From positions 1,054,001-1,118,000 of the forward strand of contig JAKUDP010000014.1 in NCBI GenBank assembly GCA_022570795.1: 64,000 nt of DNA, written 5' to 3'. The position numbers and the translations under genes are program-made. The stretch's first letter is position 1, and every line of letters starts with the position of its first letter. The DNA is from Sphaerulina vaccinii (Eukaryota; Ascomycota; Dothideomycetes; Mycosphaerellales; Mycosphaerellaceae). Shown here piece after piece: positions 21,493 through 33,506 of the stretch. Under the pieces are notes generated by a model. That model was not told where the DNA came from and searched no databases. It worked only from the letters and a program-made list of their open reading frames with translations.

Positions 21493-23714
21493 ATGGACAT
21501 TGAAAGGCACATTCTGGACGCTGTTTCCACTGCTTCAGAAGTAGCTTCGCAGCGGCACCTGGAAACATCCAGCACGAGATCGCAGCAGAAGTCACCGCTC
21601 GCATCCACATTCACATCGAATCATCACAATGCCAACTCATCGGCAGAGGATGTATCAACCACAAGCGACTCTGGAAACGAGCGAGACTACCAAACCGACT
21701 TCACCACACCAGAATCGTCCGAATCTTGCGCGGAGGACATGCAACCTGACGATGTAGAGGACTTCAGAGATCGCGAGTATCCGCAATTGAAGGGAAAGAC
21801 GTACTTGGACCATGGAGGAACAACTGTAAGGGCAATACATGTCAGGTTGGTTTTGTGTACACTGCTAACTGTTGTGGCAGCTCTATGCCAAGTCTTTGAT
21901 TGAGGACTTCTCAGCGGACCTCATTGCGAATCTCTACGGCAATCCTCATTCTGCATCGACTCCATCCGCCATCGCTGGACACCGTGTGGACACCATACGG
22001 GAACGAGCACTTCGATTCTTCAACGCTGATCCCGAAGAATTTGACCTTGTCTTTGTTGCGAACGCCACGGCCGCGATCAAGCTCGTGATCGATTGCTTCA
22101 AGGACCATGCCGCTGCGAGCAACACGCCAATCTGGTATGGGTACCACAGAGATGCCCATACGTCACTCGTGGGAGTACGAGAATCAACCAAGATGCACCG
22201 CTGTTTCACGAGCGATGAAGAAGTGGACATCTGGATCAATAGCGGAGGGCTAGGTGGTCCCAGAGCGAGACAGCTAGGTTTGTTTGCATATCCAGGACAG
22301 TCGAACATGACAGGACGACGACTGCCCTTGAGCTGGTACGTGACTCTCCGCTATGACTGACTGACTGACAGAGAAAGCAAGCTGACGTGGTACTAGGCCT
22401 GGCCGCATTCGGAAGTCATTTCACAAAGCTGTAACATACACTCTTCTGGACGCAGCTGCACTCGCGAGTACCGCACCTCTGGATCTCTCCGACCCGGCAA
22501 CAGCACCTGACTTTGTGGCACTGTCGTTTTACAAGATTTTCGGATTTCCCAATATTGGCGCCTTGCTTGTACGCAAGGACTCGGCTCATGTGCTCGAAAA
22601 TCGGAAGTTTTTTGGTGGCGGTACTGTTGAAATGGTTGTTGCCATTAACGACACATGGCACGCGAAGAAGGACACCTCGATTCACGACCGTCTCGAAGAT
22701 GGCACTCTGCCGTTTCACTCCATCTTTGCACTGGATCACGCCATGAATGTGCACGAACGTCTTTACGGGCCCAACCCAATGAAGTTCATCTCACATCATA
22801 CAGCACAACTTGGCAAGCGACTGTACGATGGGCTCTCACAGTTGAAGCATGCCAATGGTCTCCCCCTGTGTCGAATCTACAAAGACGAGAACGCCATGTA
22901 TGGTGACCCCAGCGTACAAGGATCCACGGTGGCATTCAATGTTCAGCATGCCGATGGCAGCTTGGTGGGCTTCGAAGACGTGGAGGAGGCGGCTGACGAG
23001 CGTAACATCTTCGTACGCAGCGGATCTCTGTGCAACCCTGGTGGCGTTGCGACGTACCTCAACTGGGCACCAGCAGAGATGAAGGCTGCTTTCGCAGCGG
23101 GTCACCGCTGTTCGAATCCGACCCAAGTCATGCTGGGAAAGCCGACGGGTGTGGTACGGGTCAGTCTTGGTGCCATGAGCACGGCTTCAGATGTCAACAT
23201 CCTCCTTCGATTTCTCGAAGATGTCTATGTCTCTAACAGAGGAGACGAGCGTGTGAACACTACCGTCGGAGGTCCGCTGCTGGGCTTGGATCTACAGCAC
23301 TTCGCTTCTACTGGTCACACTGGCCAACTACCGATCCTCAGCATACCGCAGAGCCTGGGAACGTGCACCACGCCGAGCACTGCTGCGAGCAGCACTAGCA
23401 GCGACAAAGGCTGGGAAGCTGCTGGCGCATCATTACCGCAGACATACAGCACAGATCGACCGCGAGCGCCACCTTTCATTCCTGCCGATTACGTGAAGCT
23501 ACGAAAACCATGGGAAGAGGAAATGCGAAAGCAGCAGACACCGAACTACGCCGCCATGGAAATCAAGGTTCGCGAACTTGAGGACTCTAGCATGTTCTCC
23601 CGCAATCCGACCCCAAGCGTCAAAGCTCGCAAGTTTGGCCGAAGTGTGGTCAATCTACTTCGAACGAAAAGCCATGTACAGGACGGAAGACACGAACAAG
23701 CGTCCGTCCGGTGA
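21493..23714 (+). CDS. Molybdenum cofactor sulfurase-like PLP protein lacking MOSC
   Basis: The product is 701 aa from exons 21493-21825, 21881-22335 and 22397-23714. After an acidic, Ser-rich N-terminal extension of about 95 residues comes a NifS-like aminotransferase V domain: YLDHGGTT, LYGNPHSASTPSA, LVFVANATAAIKLV, the PLP-lysine segment ALSFYKIFGFP (K309), FFGGGTVEMV and FVRSGSLCNPGG with a candidate persulfide-bearing Cys. The late motif LNWAPAEMKAAFAAGHRC is typical of the MoCo sulfurase branch (MOCOS/HxB). Full-length fungal enzymes carry a C-terminal MOSC domain. Here the last 130 residues are Ser/Thr/Pro-rich and basic with no MOSC-like pattern. It may be a paralogue with another substrate, or may work with a separate MOSC protein. 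Confidence 0.8.
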
Positions 23715-25372
23715 ATGCCAGGACACGCAACTTTTATTCCTTGAAGATTTTAAGCAAGATTTAGACGATTCCACGTTAGGAGATCCATCTCTACAGAAAC
23801 TGGCCTGTCAAGCAGAAAAGACAAGGCAATGCACACGACAGCACAGTCGAAAAAATGTGGTAGCAGCGTTTGATACGTGGCTTTGGTGAGGAGAAACGCC
23901 ACAGAAATCTGATATATTCCAGCATGGCGTTCAGGGTGATATCGGTGACATTTTGGAAGATACCACAGATGGAGAAACCATGTTCATACGGAGACGGGAT
24001 CAAAAAGGGTGCACATCCAAGCACGACAGCATTGTGTACAGCATCGAAGTCAGTCGGTCTTTAGAGACCTGACCAGTAATACTATTCACCTACAGCAGAG
24101 GTACAAACCCTTGCATTCGATCGCCGCATCCATCTCTTCTACCTTCTACTAGCAGTCTGCTTGCCCTGCAAAAGAGGCTACGGCACACGGGACTGTCTGT
24201 CAAGTGTATGATCGTTTCAAATAGACCATTGACATCCTACTGACAGCATCACATATCCCAGGATGAACACGAGGTCCGCAAGCCCCGAGCAAGGCTTTCT
24301 GGTAGTGTGAACTGCTCATCAACATCGCCTTAGAAACTACCGGCATGTCACACCAAATCCGGTCGTACACAGGTCCCACAACGCCAGTTGTCTGGGAGTC
24401 ATCAGACATGATCGTTGACCAGGTCGGTGGGTGGCTGCAGCGAGGTGGAGAAGAATGGATACGCCCATGTTACACAGAAGAAAACGACGACCCATAATTC
24501 AATATGCAAACGGCCAGATCCTGTGCGCTCCGAGATCCACCACGCCGCCGCGATGTGATGTGCATCCTTTTGAGATGCTTGGCAGGCAGCACATGTGCCA
24601 CTTTCACCACTGGCAAGAAGTTGCATGTGAAGTCTCTGATCAAGATCGTCATGCATACGCTGGAAGACCTTGCTTCGCTGGCTACGATCCTCAAGCATGG
24701 AAAATCGAGCAAAGGTGGTTTTATGGAGATTGAGCTGCGGACCTGATCAGCAACAGGGCGTGGCGATGTCGCTCGGTGCGCAGATGGAATAGCTTTCCAT
24801 ATTCATCGAGTGATGCATCAAGCAATCTCAAAAGGCTTTGCTCGGAGGAGGTGTCTTGACTCGAACGCTCCGGTCACAATCCGAAAGACGAGGTATGCTT
24901 AATGTAGATCATACGATTCGTCTCAATTGATATCGATATAACGACACGCGTCGCAAGTGATAGTCTTACGACTCATCGTCGTTCTACAGAGTCGTATCCG
25001 TCTCCAAGGCCCTCTTTGAGGAATGGCAGATCCGAGTCGCAGGAGCATCTCGCAGATTCGTCGTTCTGTTAGGCTCAATACACTTGATCAGTATCGCGTC
25101 CATATTGGGTTATGGAGTGGTACAGCCAAGCCGCAGAGGTGATACTGTATGGTGCCTAGGCACTACAGACTGCCAACAAGGCACAGAACAAAGAGATCTG
25201 AGGTAAGTGAAGGTGGGAGTGGGAGACAAGAGTGATGGCCTTGTTGATGCCTGACGAAGAGTCGGTGACGACGCTGAAAGTACCCCACGCTTGACCCTGG
25301 AACGGCTTCAAAAAATTGTCTGCTTCAAGTTCTTCTTGTCAAGAAAACAATCTCCCACTCACAACTCTCACC
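23715..25372. other. Intergenic region upstream of importin gene
   Basis: No gene is supported in 1.66 kb. Frames of 70-100 codons near 24200-24750 overlap on both strands and look like chance. A perfect 8-bp inverted repeat (24967-24974 with 24989-24996, 14-base loop) is present but short. The last 60 bases lead into a strong start context (CACCATGG). Confidence 0.4.
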
Positions 25373-28300
25373 ATGGATAACCAGTTTGTGTCGCTGCTGC
25401 AGGCACTGCTGGAGCCGGACACGGCAAAGGTCAAGAGCGCCACGTCGCAGCTCAACCAAAACTTCTACAAGCAGCCCGAGTCGGTTGTTGCACTGCTGAA
25501 CGTCGTGATCAACCACCCTCAGCCCGAGCTCCGCCAGCTGGCTGCCATCGAAGCACGCAAAATCGCTCGCAGACATTGGTCCGCCATCGACGAAGCCCAG
25601 AAGGCACAGCTGCGTACTCAGCTCCTCCAGAGCACCACCGATGAACAGCAGCAGCTAGCCCGCCACAGCAAGGCGCGTGTGATTGCCGCTATTGCCAGCA
25701 TTGATCTCGAGGATGGCCAGTGGGCGGAACTTCCAGGCATTCTGCAGCAGGCAGCGACCAGCAGCGATGCTCGTCACCGCGAGGTCGGTGTGTACATCAT
25801 CTACACGCTCTTGGAGACCATGCCCGATGTGTTCCAGGAAAACCTTCCACAGATGCTCACCTTGTTCAACCGCACCATCCAAGATCCAGAATCTGTCGAG
25901 GTGCGAGTCAACACGATGCTGGCGCTGTCCGAGCTTGCCATGGTACTCGACACCGAGGAGGACTTGGCCAATCTGAAGAGCTTCCAGGCCACCATTCCAC
26001 ACATGGTCAAGGTTCTGCAGAGCACCATTCAAGAGGAGGACGAGGAACATACTATGCAAGCTTTTGATGTCTTCAACAAGCTGCTGAGCTACGAGAGCGC
26101 TTTCCTCAACGCTCACTTCGGAGAGCTCCTGCAGTTTTTCATGCAGGTGTCAGCCAAGACTGAGATTGATGACGAGGTCAGATCGCAGGCTATAGCATTC
26201 CTGATGCAGGCTGTTCGATACCGCAAGCTCAAGGTCCAGAGTCTTAAGGTCGGTGAGCATATGACCAAGATGTGCTTGCAGATTGCCACAGAGCTGGACG
26301 AGCAGCCCGAGGAGGACGATGAAGTCTCGCCTGCAAGATCTGCTCTTGGTCTTTTGGATATTCTCAGCGAGAGCCTGCCTCCAAGCCAGGTTGCTGTGCC
26401 TTTGCTGAAGGCTATTGGGCCGTTTGTGCAGGATAGTCGTCCAGAGTACAGACGGGCTGGTATTCTCGCTCTGGGCATGTGTGTTGAGGGTGCGCCAGAC
26501 TTCATTGCCACGCAGCTGAAGGAAATTCTGCCTCTTGTACTCCATCTATTGGAGGACCCAGCAACCACAGTCCGTAGTGCTGCACTGAATGGTGTCTCAC
26601 GATTGGCGGACGATCTGGCTGAGGACATGGGCAAGGAGCACGCCAAGCTCATCCCAGCACTCATCCGCAACTTCGACATGGCTCTCCAAGGCATGCGAAC
26701 AACACAAAAGGACACCGAGGAACACGATTTGAACACACACATTGTCAAGGCCAGTGCCATGGCTGTCGACTCCCTGATCGAGGGTCTTGAAGCCGAAGAT
26801 GCCGCCAAATATGTCAACGAGCTCATGCCTAGATTTGCTATGCTCCTGGAGCACGATGACCACAAAGTGCAAATGGCTGCTGTCAGCGCCATTGGCAGCA
26901 TCGCCAGTGCCTCGGAAGGCGCGTTCCAGCCTTACTTCGAGAAGACCATGCAGACCCTTGGCAAGTATATCGATATTAAGGCTAGCGAAGACGAACTCGA
27001 GCTGCGAAGCATGGTCATCGATTCGCTTGGCAAGATCGCCAGCGCTGTGGGTCCAGAAGCTTTCCAGCAATTCGTGCAGCCGCTCATGCACGCCAGCGAG
27101 GAGGGCTTGCACTTGGACAACCAGAGACTGAAGGAGACCAGCTTCATCCTCTGGAGCACATTGGCAAAGGTCTACGAGGAGAACTTTGCACCTTTCCTTG
27201 ATGGTGTAGTCGACTCTCTCTTTGCTTGCCTCGATCAGGAGGAGACTGATGCGGAAGTCAACCTTGGAGCAGAGGCCTCAGACCTCATCGGACAGGAAAT
27301 CACCATTGCTGGCAAGAAGATCAAGGTCGCCGGTGCCAATGGTCACAACGAGGACGACATCGATGACATTGACGAGGCTGAACTCATCAAGGCAATGGAG
27401 GAGGCCGAAGACGATGACGATGATGACTGGGACGATTTGGGCGCAGTGACCGCTGTGGCCATGGAGAAAGAGATCGCTGTCGAAGTGCTCGGCGACGTTC
27501 TCACTCACTCCAAGGGCAAGTTCCTCCCATACATGCAGAAGACCATCGAGACGACCCTTCCACTCCTGGAGCATACCTTTGAAGGTGTGCGCAAGAGCGC
27601 CATCAGTACACTGTGGCGTGCATTCGCCTGCCTGTGGGGATTAGCCGAGGACGACGGCATGCAGAAGTGGCAACCTGGTGTACCACTCAAGGTAAAGCCA
27701 ACAGCCGACCTTGAGAAGCTGGGCGACCTTGTCATGCGAGGAACACTGTCTGTCTGGGAAGAGGAGATTGACCGGTAAGTCATTGATCTGATTGTGATGA
27801 TGTTATACGAGCTTTTGCTAACCATACCATAGTGCAACTGTCACCGAGATCAACCGCAACCTCGCAGCTACATTGAAGCTCTGCGGCCCTGCTGTTCTCA
27901 GCCCACCAACCAGCACAAGTCAATCGACTCCACTAGAGCAAGCGACAGCTGCTGTTATGCTTATTCTGCAGCGCAGCCATCCTTGCCAGAAGGACGAAGA
28001 CGAGATGGATGAGCCCGCCGTTCTCGAGGGCGAGACTGCAGAGTACGACTGGTTGGTCATCGAGACAGCGATGGAAGTCGTGACTGCTCTCGCAACTGCT
28101 CTAGGACCGCAATTCGCCGAGCTGTGGAAGATCTTCGAATCGCCCATTGTCAAGTACTGCTCATCCCAGGAGCGCTTCGAACGCTCAGCTGCAGTCGGCA
28201 CCATGGGTGAGTGCATCGAAGCTATGGGAGCAGCTTGCACACCATACACTTCGCGCATGTTCAAGCTGTTGCTCAAGCGTCTCAGCGACGAAGATCCTGA

Positions 28301-28751
28301 AGCCAAGAGCAACGCTGCTTACGGTATGGGTCTTCTGTGCCTCCACAGCACAGATGCCAAGGAGATTCTACCAAACTACAACACCATCTTCGGACTGCTG
28401 GAGCCTCTTCTGCGCAAGACCAACGGCGCTAGCGAGTCTGAGGCTCGTCTTCTCGATAACGCTGCCGGATGTGTCAGCCGCATGATCAAGAAGTCACCAG
28501 AAAGTGTGCCTTTGGAGCAAGTCTTGCCTCACCTTGTGGATCTTCTGCCACTCAAGGAAGACTTCCGCGAGAACGAGCCTGTATTCGACATGATCATCAG
28601 CCTCTACCAGGCTCAAAATCCAGTCGTTCAAGGCCTCACTAGCAAGTTGCTGCCGATCTTCGAGGCGGTTCAGGGACCACCGGAGGACCAGATCAGTGAT
28701 GAGATTAGGAGCAAGCTGGCGGAGTTGACGGCATACATTAGAAGCCAGTAG
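25373..28751 (+). CDS. KAP123: Importin-4/Kap123 family karyopherin
   Basis: The product is 1,106 aa from exons 25373-27774 and 27833-28751. The start is the ATG in CACCATGG; the frame stays open upstream, but that context is weaker. The N terminus (MDNQFVSLLQALLEPDTAKV) and the importin-N region with QPELRQLAAIEARK fit Kap123/importin-4. HEAT repeats fill the whole chain, for example RRAGILALGMCVEGAPDFI and SNAAYGMGLLCLHSTDAKEI. An acidic loop (DDDDDDWDDLGAV) near residue 705 is characteristic. These receptors carry ribosomal proteins and histones H3/H4 into the nucleus under Ran-GTP control. Length is normal for the family. Confidence 0.93.
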
Positions 28752-28955
28752 ATGGATGGATGGGAACGTTTTATGTTGCAAGCATGAATAGAGATCGCAT
28801 AGCGTGGCAGTAAAAGATACCCAAAAGAGATTGCTCGGGTTGTTGGAGACAACTTATGTTGTTACGTATACAAAATTGAACACAATAACTTCATAATATG
28901 CTCTGCTGCTTTGATCGTTCGAATATCATGTCATCTCAGACTATGCCTATATATG

Positions 28956-30773
28956 CTATCTTGGCCGTACAGTTTCCTTCAGTATTCTAGTGCTGCTGCG
29001 TCCGCCTAAAGGTCGTTTGCCATTGACATTGAGCAGGCTTGCGTCCTGCTGCGGACTGCCAATTACATGATGAAGAGATCCATCGACTCTCCGACGCTTC
29101 ATCAATGCTGTCTGCTCTCCAGTTTGCTGATGATCCTCTTCAGTCTCCGCTTCACCATCCGCATCAGCATCGTTATTAGGCGTGGCATCATCATCAGTCG
29201 CACCGCCAACGACTGCGCCAGGATTTGGAGGTGTTTCGTATGATACCGAGGAGATCTCCTGGTGGGCTTGAGGGTGTGCTGTATGTGGACGTGGCAGGGG
29301 GCCACCGATGTTCCAAATACTGCCTTGCATGACCATATCGTCGCGTATATCGTTTCTGTTGTTTCTGGTGGCTGATTCTGTATAGATCGCTTGCTGAGGC
29401 GGCGCGGGCTGCGATACTCGTGATGGTCTTGTGGTGGCTCGAATAGTGGAGCGCCATTTAGAAATCAGGACATCCACATTATAGTTGGCTTCCGCTGCGC
29501 CTGAGGTCAAGTTTGTGTTTCTCACTTCCTTCATGACAGCGGGCGTGATGGGTATAGTGTTCGGAGGATGTGTGAGATACTCTCGCGGTAGCTGACAGCG
29601 AGACAAGCGGTCAAACTCTGCCTCTAAATGGTGATTGTGTTGTTGCGAGCGCTCTAGGTCAGATCGTAACTGGTTGTTCCGTTCTTGTGAGCGTGTGAAC
29701 GAGCGCAACACTTCTAATTGCCACGCGGCCGCGCGGTCCTGCTCTACCATGCCTTCGAAGTGCTCCCATGCGGCTGACAAGTGAGCATGGTACTTGAATG
29801 CCAATGAGTCTGGGAAAGCATCGTGTTCTCGGCGCTGCTTGAGGCGCTCATTCAGAAACCGTGCCATGGTCTCAAACTGTCTCAGGCCCGGTGGACCAAG
29901 TGTCCATGATTCTGCAGAGGGAAATGGAGTAGGACTGAATAAAGTGCCAGGAGGTGGAAGGATGGCCAAGCATAGTCCCGGAAAAGACAACGAGAAGAAG
30001 TCGAAGTCGTCGTACAGGAGTTTTGACTCCACCTTCTTCGCAGCAGCTTCTAGACTACCAAGTACTTCACGCAGTGCCATTTCCGCAGCGCGACCCATCT
30101 CGGCCGCCTCCTGTAGTTTCCACATGCTTTCGCTCTCATGCTCAGGTCGTTGATATCTCGTGCCTCCAGCATCTCGTCGCATGTCCTGGACGCGCTGGGC
30201 TTGCCCCGCCGCTACTGGCTGCGGAGACTGGTTGCGTGAAGGCGCTCGAGGCGGCAAGTTATTGATGACTCCAGTAGCCTGCCAGTTGGCCCTATTGAAG
30301 ACCGTTGCTGCCCCTTGCACATCTTTGCTACGTCCTGGGGAGTTGATCGGAGTGTCCTGCTCCCCACGCGTGATACGCAGTGAAGATTCATCGTCGCCCT
30401 GCGAATCTTGTGCTAATCCAGCGCTCTCATGGCGCGAATGGCTATGGCCATTGCTGCCACTTCCACTGCCCGTCACCCTGCCGCCTGTCCTCGGCTGACG
30501 ACGGGTGATACCTCCTCGCAGCTTCTTGATCTTATCGACATCGTGCACGCCGTCAGCTGGCTTGGGATTTTTGGGTCGAATGTACAAGTCGAGGTGCCGG
30601 CCTAGACTGGACGATGTGAAGGCCTGTCCGCAAAAAGGGCAAGAACGATCCTTGGTAGCAAGGGCGCTCTTTGAGTTGCTGTTCTGCGCGGTGTTCGTGG
30701 GTGAGTTGGGTGTGGAGGGTGTAGTTTCGTTGTTGGCAGTCTGATCTTCTTCTTCACCAGCTGTCGCGGTCAT
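28956..30773 (-). CDS. Conserved fungal protein with one N-terminal zinc finger
   Basis: This is a single exon of 605 aa. Near the N terminus SCPFCGQAFTSSSLGRHLDL gives C45, C48 and H60, a UBZ/C2H2-like zinc finger, followed by RPKNPKPADGVHDVDKIKKL and a basic RGGITRRQPR stretch. The middle (about residues 215-420) is helical with a possible coiled coil around QERNNQLRSDLERSQQHNHH. The N- and C-terminal parts are low complexity, and the C terminus has a basic KRRRVDGS sequence that could be a nuclear signal. I do not know a function. The finger type suggests ubiquitin or nucleic-acid binding. It is followed on the same strand by the Slm1-like gene at a distance of 459 bp. Confidence 0.7.
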   Translation of the reverse strand: MTATAGEEEDQTANNETTPSTPNSPTNTAQNSNSKSALATKDRSCPFCGQAFTSSSLGRHLDLYIRPKNPKPADGVHDVDKIKKLRGGITRRQPRTGGRVTGSGSGSNGHSHSRHESAGLAQDSQGDDESSLRITRGEQDTPINSPGRSKDVQGAATVFNRANWQATGVINNLPPRAPSRNQSPQPVAAGQAQRVQDMRRDAGGTRYQRPEHESESMWKLQEAAEMGRAAEMALREVLGSLEAAAKKVESKLLYDDFDFFSLSFPGLCLAILPPPGTLFSPTPFPSAESWTLGPPGLRQFETMARFLNERLKQRREHDAFPDSLAFKYHAHLSAAWEHFEGMVEQDRAAAWQLEVLRSFTRSQERNNQLRSDLERSQQHNHHLEAEFDRLSRCQLPREYLTHPPNTIPITPAVMKEVRNTNLTSGAAEANYNVDVLISKWRSTIRATTRPSRVSQPAPPQQAIYTESATRNNRNDIRDDMVMQGSIWNIGGPLPRPHTAHPQAHQEISSVSYETPPNPGAVVGGATDDDATPNNDADADGEAETEEDHQQTGEQTALMKRRRVDGSLHHVIGSPQQDASLLNVNGKRPLGGRSSTRILKETVRPR

Positions 30774-31232
30774 CTTGCTGGTGCGATCCGGCGCTGTACC
30801 AACTGCCGATTCATGTTATTATGCTATGCCTTGTGTATGCATAAGTCTGTAGCAACCGCTGGACGACCACGCTAACGTAATGCCTAGCCATTGCTGACCC
30901 CGTGAATGCCCGAGCCAACCACTGACAAGTATCACTAATCACGAATTGCATTGGTGTCCAGCGCAAAGCTGGTCTGTATAGTCTACAATGACAAGGTAGG
31001 AGTTGGAAGTGCAGGCACTTTCCGGTCATCAACTGGATATGCACAGCGAGATCGTGGCATGAGACATGGAGTATAGTCATTACTGATTAAGTTATTTGCT
31101 AAAGTATCATCTGGGTATTCTCAAGCACACAACGCTGTTTTGTGTTTGACAGTATGTCGATCAAACCGTCACTCCTCTCTCACATCCATAGTAATCGAAC
31201 TGTGCGTCGAAGTATGCAGACCTAGCAGACCT
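30774..31232. other. Intergenic region between two minus-strand genes
   Basis: No gene is seen. The left part should be the promoter of the zinc-finger gene and the right part the 3' end of the Slm1-like gene. Confidence 0.4.
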
Positions 31233-32820
31233 CTAGACTGTGGACTGAGGAGCTGCTGCTGGTACAGCAGTCTTCTCTGGCACTTCGGCTTGACTAACAG
31301 GAGCTGCCGTCTGCTGTGGCAACTGGTCGACAGTCTCACTTCCACCGGCAACCGGGCTACCGACTGGGCTCTCGTCGTTACCAGGCAACTCAGTCGAAGT
31401 CTGCCCGGCGACGCTAGCAATAATGCTGTGCCACTTTCGAGCATCATCAGGTGTGTGGGCCTTGAAAGAAAACTCATGCGCCCTTGACATCTTGTTCAGC
31501 ATGGCGTTGCCACTGGCATCTTTGCCTCGAACGTTGAATTTGACGCCGTCCACAGCCCCTATCATGCAGTCGGGCAAGTACAAGGAGTTCTCGGGGCTCG
31601 GATCCTTCGCGAAGTCGTCGTCCGTTTTGAACTCATGCAAGTATTTCGAAGGGGTGACGACGTAGAAACCAGCATCGTATTTCTTCAGCATCTTCTTGCG
31701 TTCCAGAGAGCCCGCAATGAGTGGGCGAGTGGCGGCGTGGTCGGCATTGGCGAACTGAATAGTCAGTAACCAGATCGTTGTCCGCGGATGTGATGATGAC
31801 TTACTTTGATGTTCTCCACCGCACGCTTCGGGCTGTTTGGATCGATAAGGATGTTGACATTTCTCTTCACGAATCCGTTCCATTCGAAGTCGGCTGGGAT
31901 GCGCTGGACCTGCGTCAAGTTAGACGATTGTACAGTGTAACAGATGAATTGTGGTCTCGACATACCGTTCCCGTCATGTCTCCATACAGAGATCGTGTGG
32001 TGTCGGTCTGTTGAGTCACGACCTGGTTGAACTGTTGCCAGCCATGCTGCACTGTGGCAATGATGTGAGCCTCAAATTGAGCAAAGCTGTTCTGAACAGT
32101 GAGCATGTCATCTCGGTTGTTGTTCTCCTCGATCACCTATGGCATTACGCTGTCAGCTACCGTCTCATGACTAACTAACGTAGAAATTTCTTCGACGCTT
32201 ACCTGCTTGTTGAGGCGGTGGTAGATCTGTCGCTGAAGAATGTATGGATCATCACCAGCCTTGACATTGCCACCGGAAGAGTCGTATGTAGCAGTGTGTT
32301 GTCCTAGCAGCTCGATATGCTTCTGTGATGCTCCGCGTGCCTTGTCCACTGACTTTGCACCTTTGCCAGCTCCTTTGGTGAGCTCTTTGGTCTTGTTCTT
32401 GATCTCCTTCTCTAGGCGGTCGAAGATGGGTAGCACAGTGCCCTTCAAGGTCTTTGCTGTCTCACTGTGACTGTTCTCGAGGGCCTGAGTGTTCGATCTC
32501 ACATTGTCGAACATGCCGGCGATACCGCCGAGCGACTGATCGAAATGATGGCCTTCCTTCAAGGGACTGGAGACAGTCTTGAGCACCTTGGAGTAGTCCT
32601 TTGAGTTGTCGTGGTGCATCTTCTCCGTGGCTGCGATGTAGTCCTCCATGTTCTTCACTGCGTGTCGCCATGCGTTCAACCTCTCGTGGAACAGCTGCGA
32701 GGTCTCTCCGCTGTCCTCATCTGGAATTGCATCGTCGTCCAGGGTGCTGTTCGTGCGGTTCGTGGCGGTAGTTGCTGAGCGGGTAGGCAGCGTGTGCTGC
32801 GCAGTAGTGGGAGAAGCCAT
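31233..32820 (-). CDS. Slm1/Slm2-like protein with BAR-like and PH domains
   Basis: The product is 471 aa from minus-strand exons 32820-32203, 32136-31966, 31909-31805 and 31754-31233. All junctions are phase 0 with GT-AG introns of 50-66 bp. A helical domain (about residues 35-265) has HERLNAWRHAVKNMEDYIAA and HHFDQSLGGIAGMFDN, as in the F-BAR-like part of Slm proteins. A PH domain follows (about 290-410), with GSLERKKMLKKYDAGFYVVT, FNVRGKD and HEFSFKAHTPDDARKWHSII. The Pro/Ala/Thr-rich tail is disordered. In yeast Slm1/2 bind PI(4,5)P2 at eisosomes and recruit TORC2. An upstream in-frame ATG at 32853 would add 11 residues; 32820 (AAAATGG) was preferred. Confidence 0.82.
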
Positions 32821-33506
32821 TTTGGTATTAGATTTGGTGTTCGGTATGCACATGCGAGTTTATGGTTTCGAAAGGCTTGTTGGACAGCAAGATTTATATA
32901 ACAACACATATGTTGTAGCTTCGAAGTGACGTCGGAGGTCTGGTCTGGGCTTCTCGATCTCCTTTGTTCCCTTCCCTGCTTCTGATCTGGCTCGCATCAA
33001 ATCGTATGGCACCACTTATTCCATAATGTTAGGACATTAGGCTCGTGTTCGGACTGCTTTGCACGATCCGTACCATTGCACAGCCCCATTGATCGACCAT
33101 GATTAGCCATCGAGCATCAGCTTCGTTCCATCGCCTGGCATCTCGACCTTACTTCACCTGCTATGCTCGAGCCTCGAGCACACTTATGAGAGTGATGTCA
33201 CTCATGCAAGCTCGAGCTTAACTTGAATGTATCGATGTCGTCCGCCTCAGAAGACAAGAGTTTGGCAGGGATGATTGCGAGTACAACTGCACTGGTCCAG
33301 AAACCTGGTTTGTACCACGTCTCCTAACTATCATTGGACATTCGTTTTGGCGCGGAGGTGAGTTGGCTTGCTTGTTGCTTGTTTGTCTACTTATCTTATC
33401 GTTCCGCAAATCGGCGACACTTCACCAAAGGGTCGACCTTTGCTTTTCGAACCACTATCTGCCACCACGCGACTGGCCCGTGGAGGTCAGAGGTCGGGAG
33501 GCAAAG
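32821..33506. other. Divergent promoter region, Slm1-like and alanine aminotransferase genes
   Basis: No gene is supported. The stretch separates two divergent starts and should hold both promoters. Frames between 33363 and 33506 are continuous with the aminotransferase frame but lack an ATG. Confidence 0.4.

Noticed and set aside
23105..23125. tRNA B-box-like GTTCGAATCC
   Set aside because: It lies inside the sulfurase-like coding exon and no cloverleaf surrounds it. No tRNA or rRNA gene was found in the window.
24402..24733. Overlapping 80-100-codon frames upstream of the importin gene
   Set aside because: They compete on both strands and show no domain or conserved-looking pattern.
24967..24996. 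8-bp inverted repeat with 14-base loop
   Set aside because: It is too short to call a terminator or regulatory hairpin in a fungal intergenic region; such stems are expected by chance.
25316..25372. 19-residue N-terminal extension of the importin
   Set aside because: The ATG at 25373 has an ideal context and gives the family's usual N terminus.
26113..26901. 263-codon minus-strand frame inside the importin gene
   Set aside because: It is the antisense shadow of a codon-biased HEAT-repeat gene, with no recognisable pattern.
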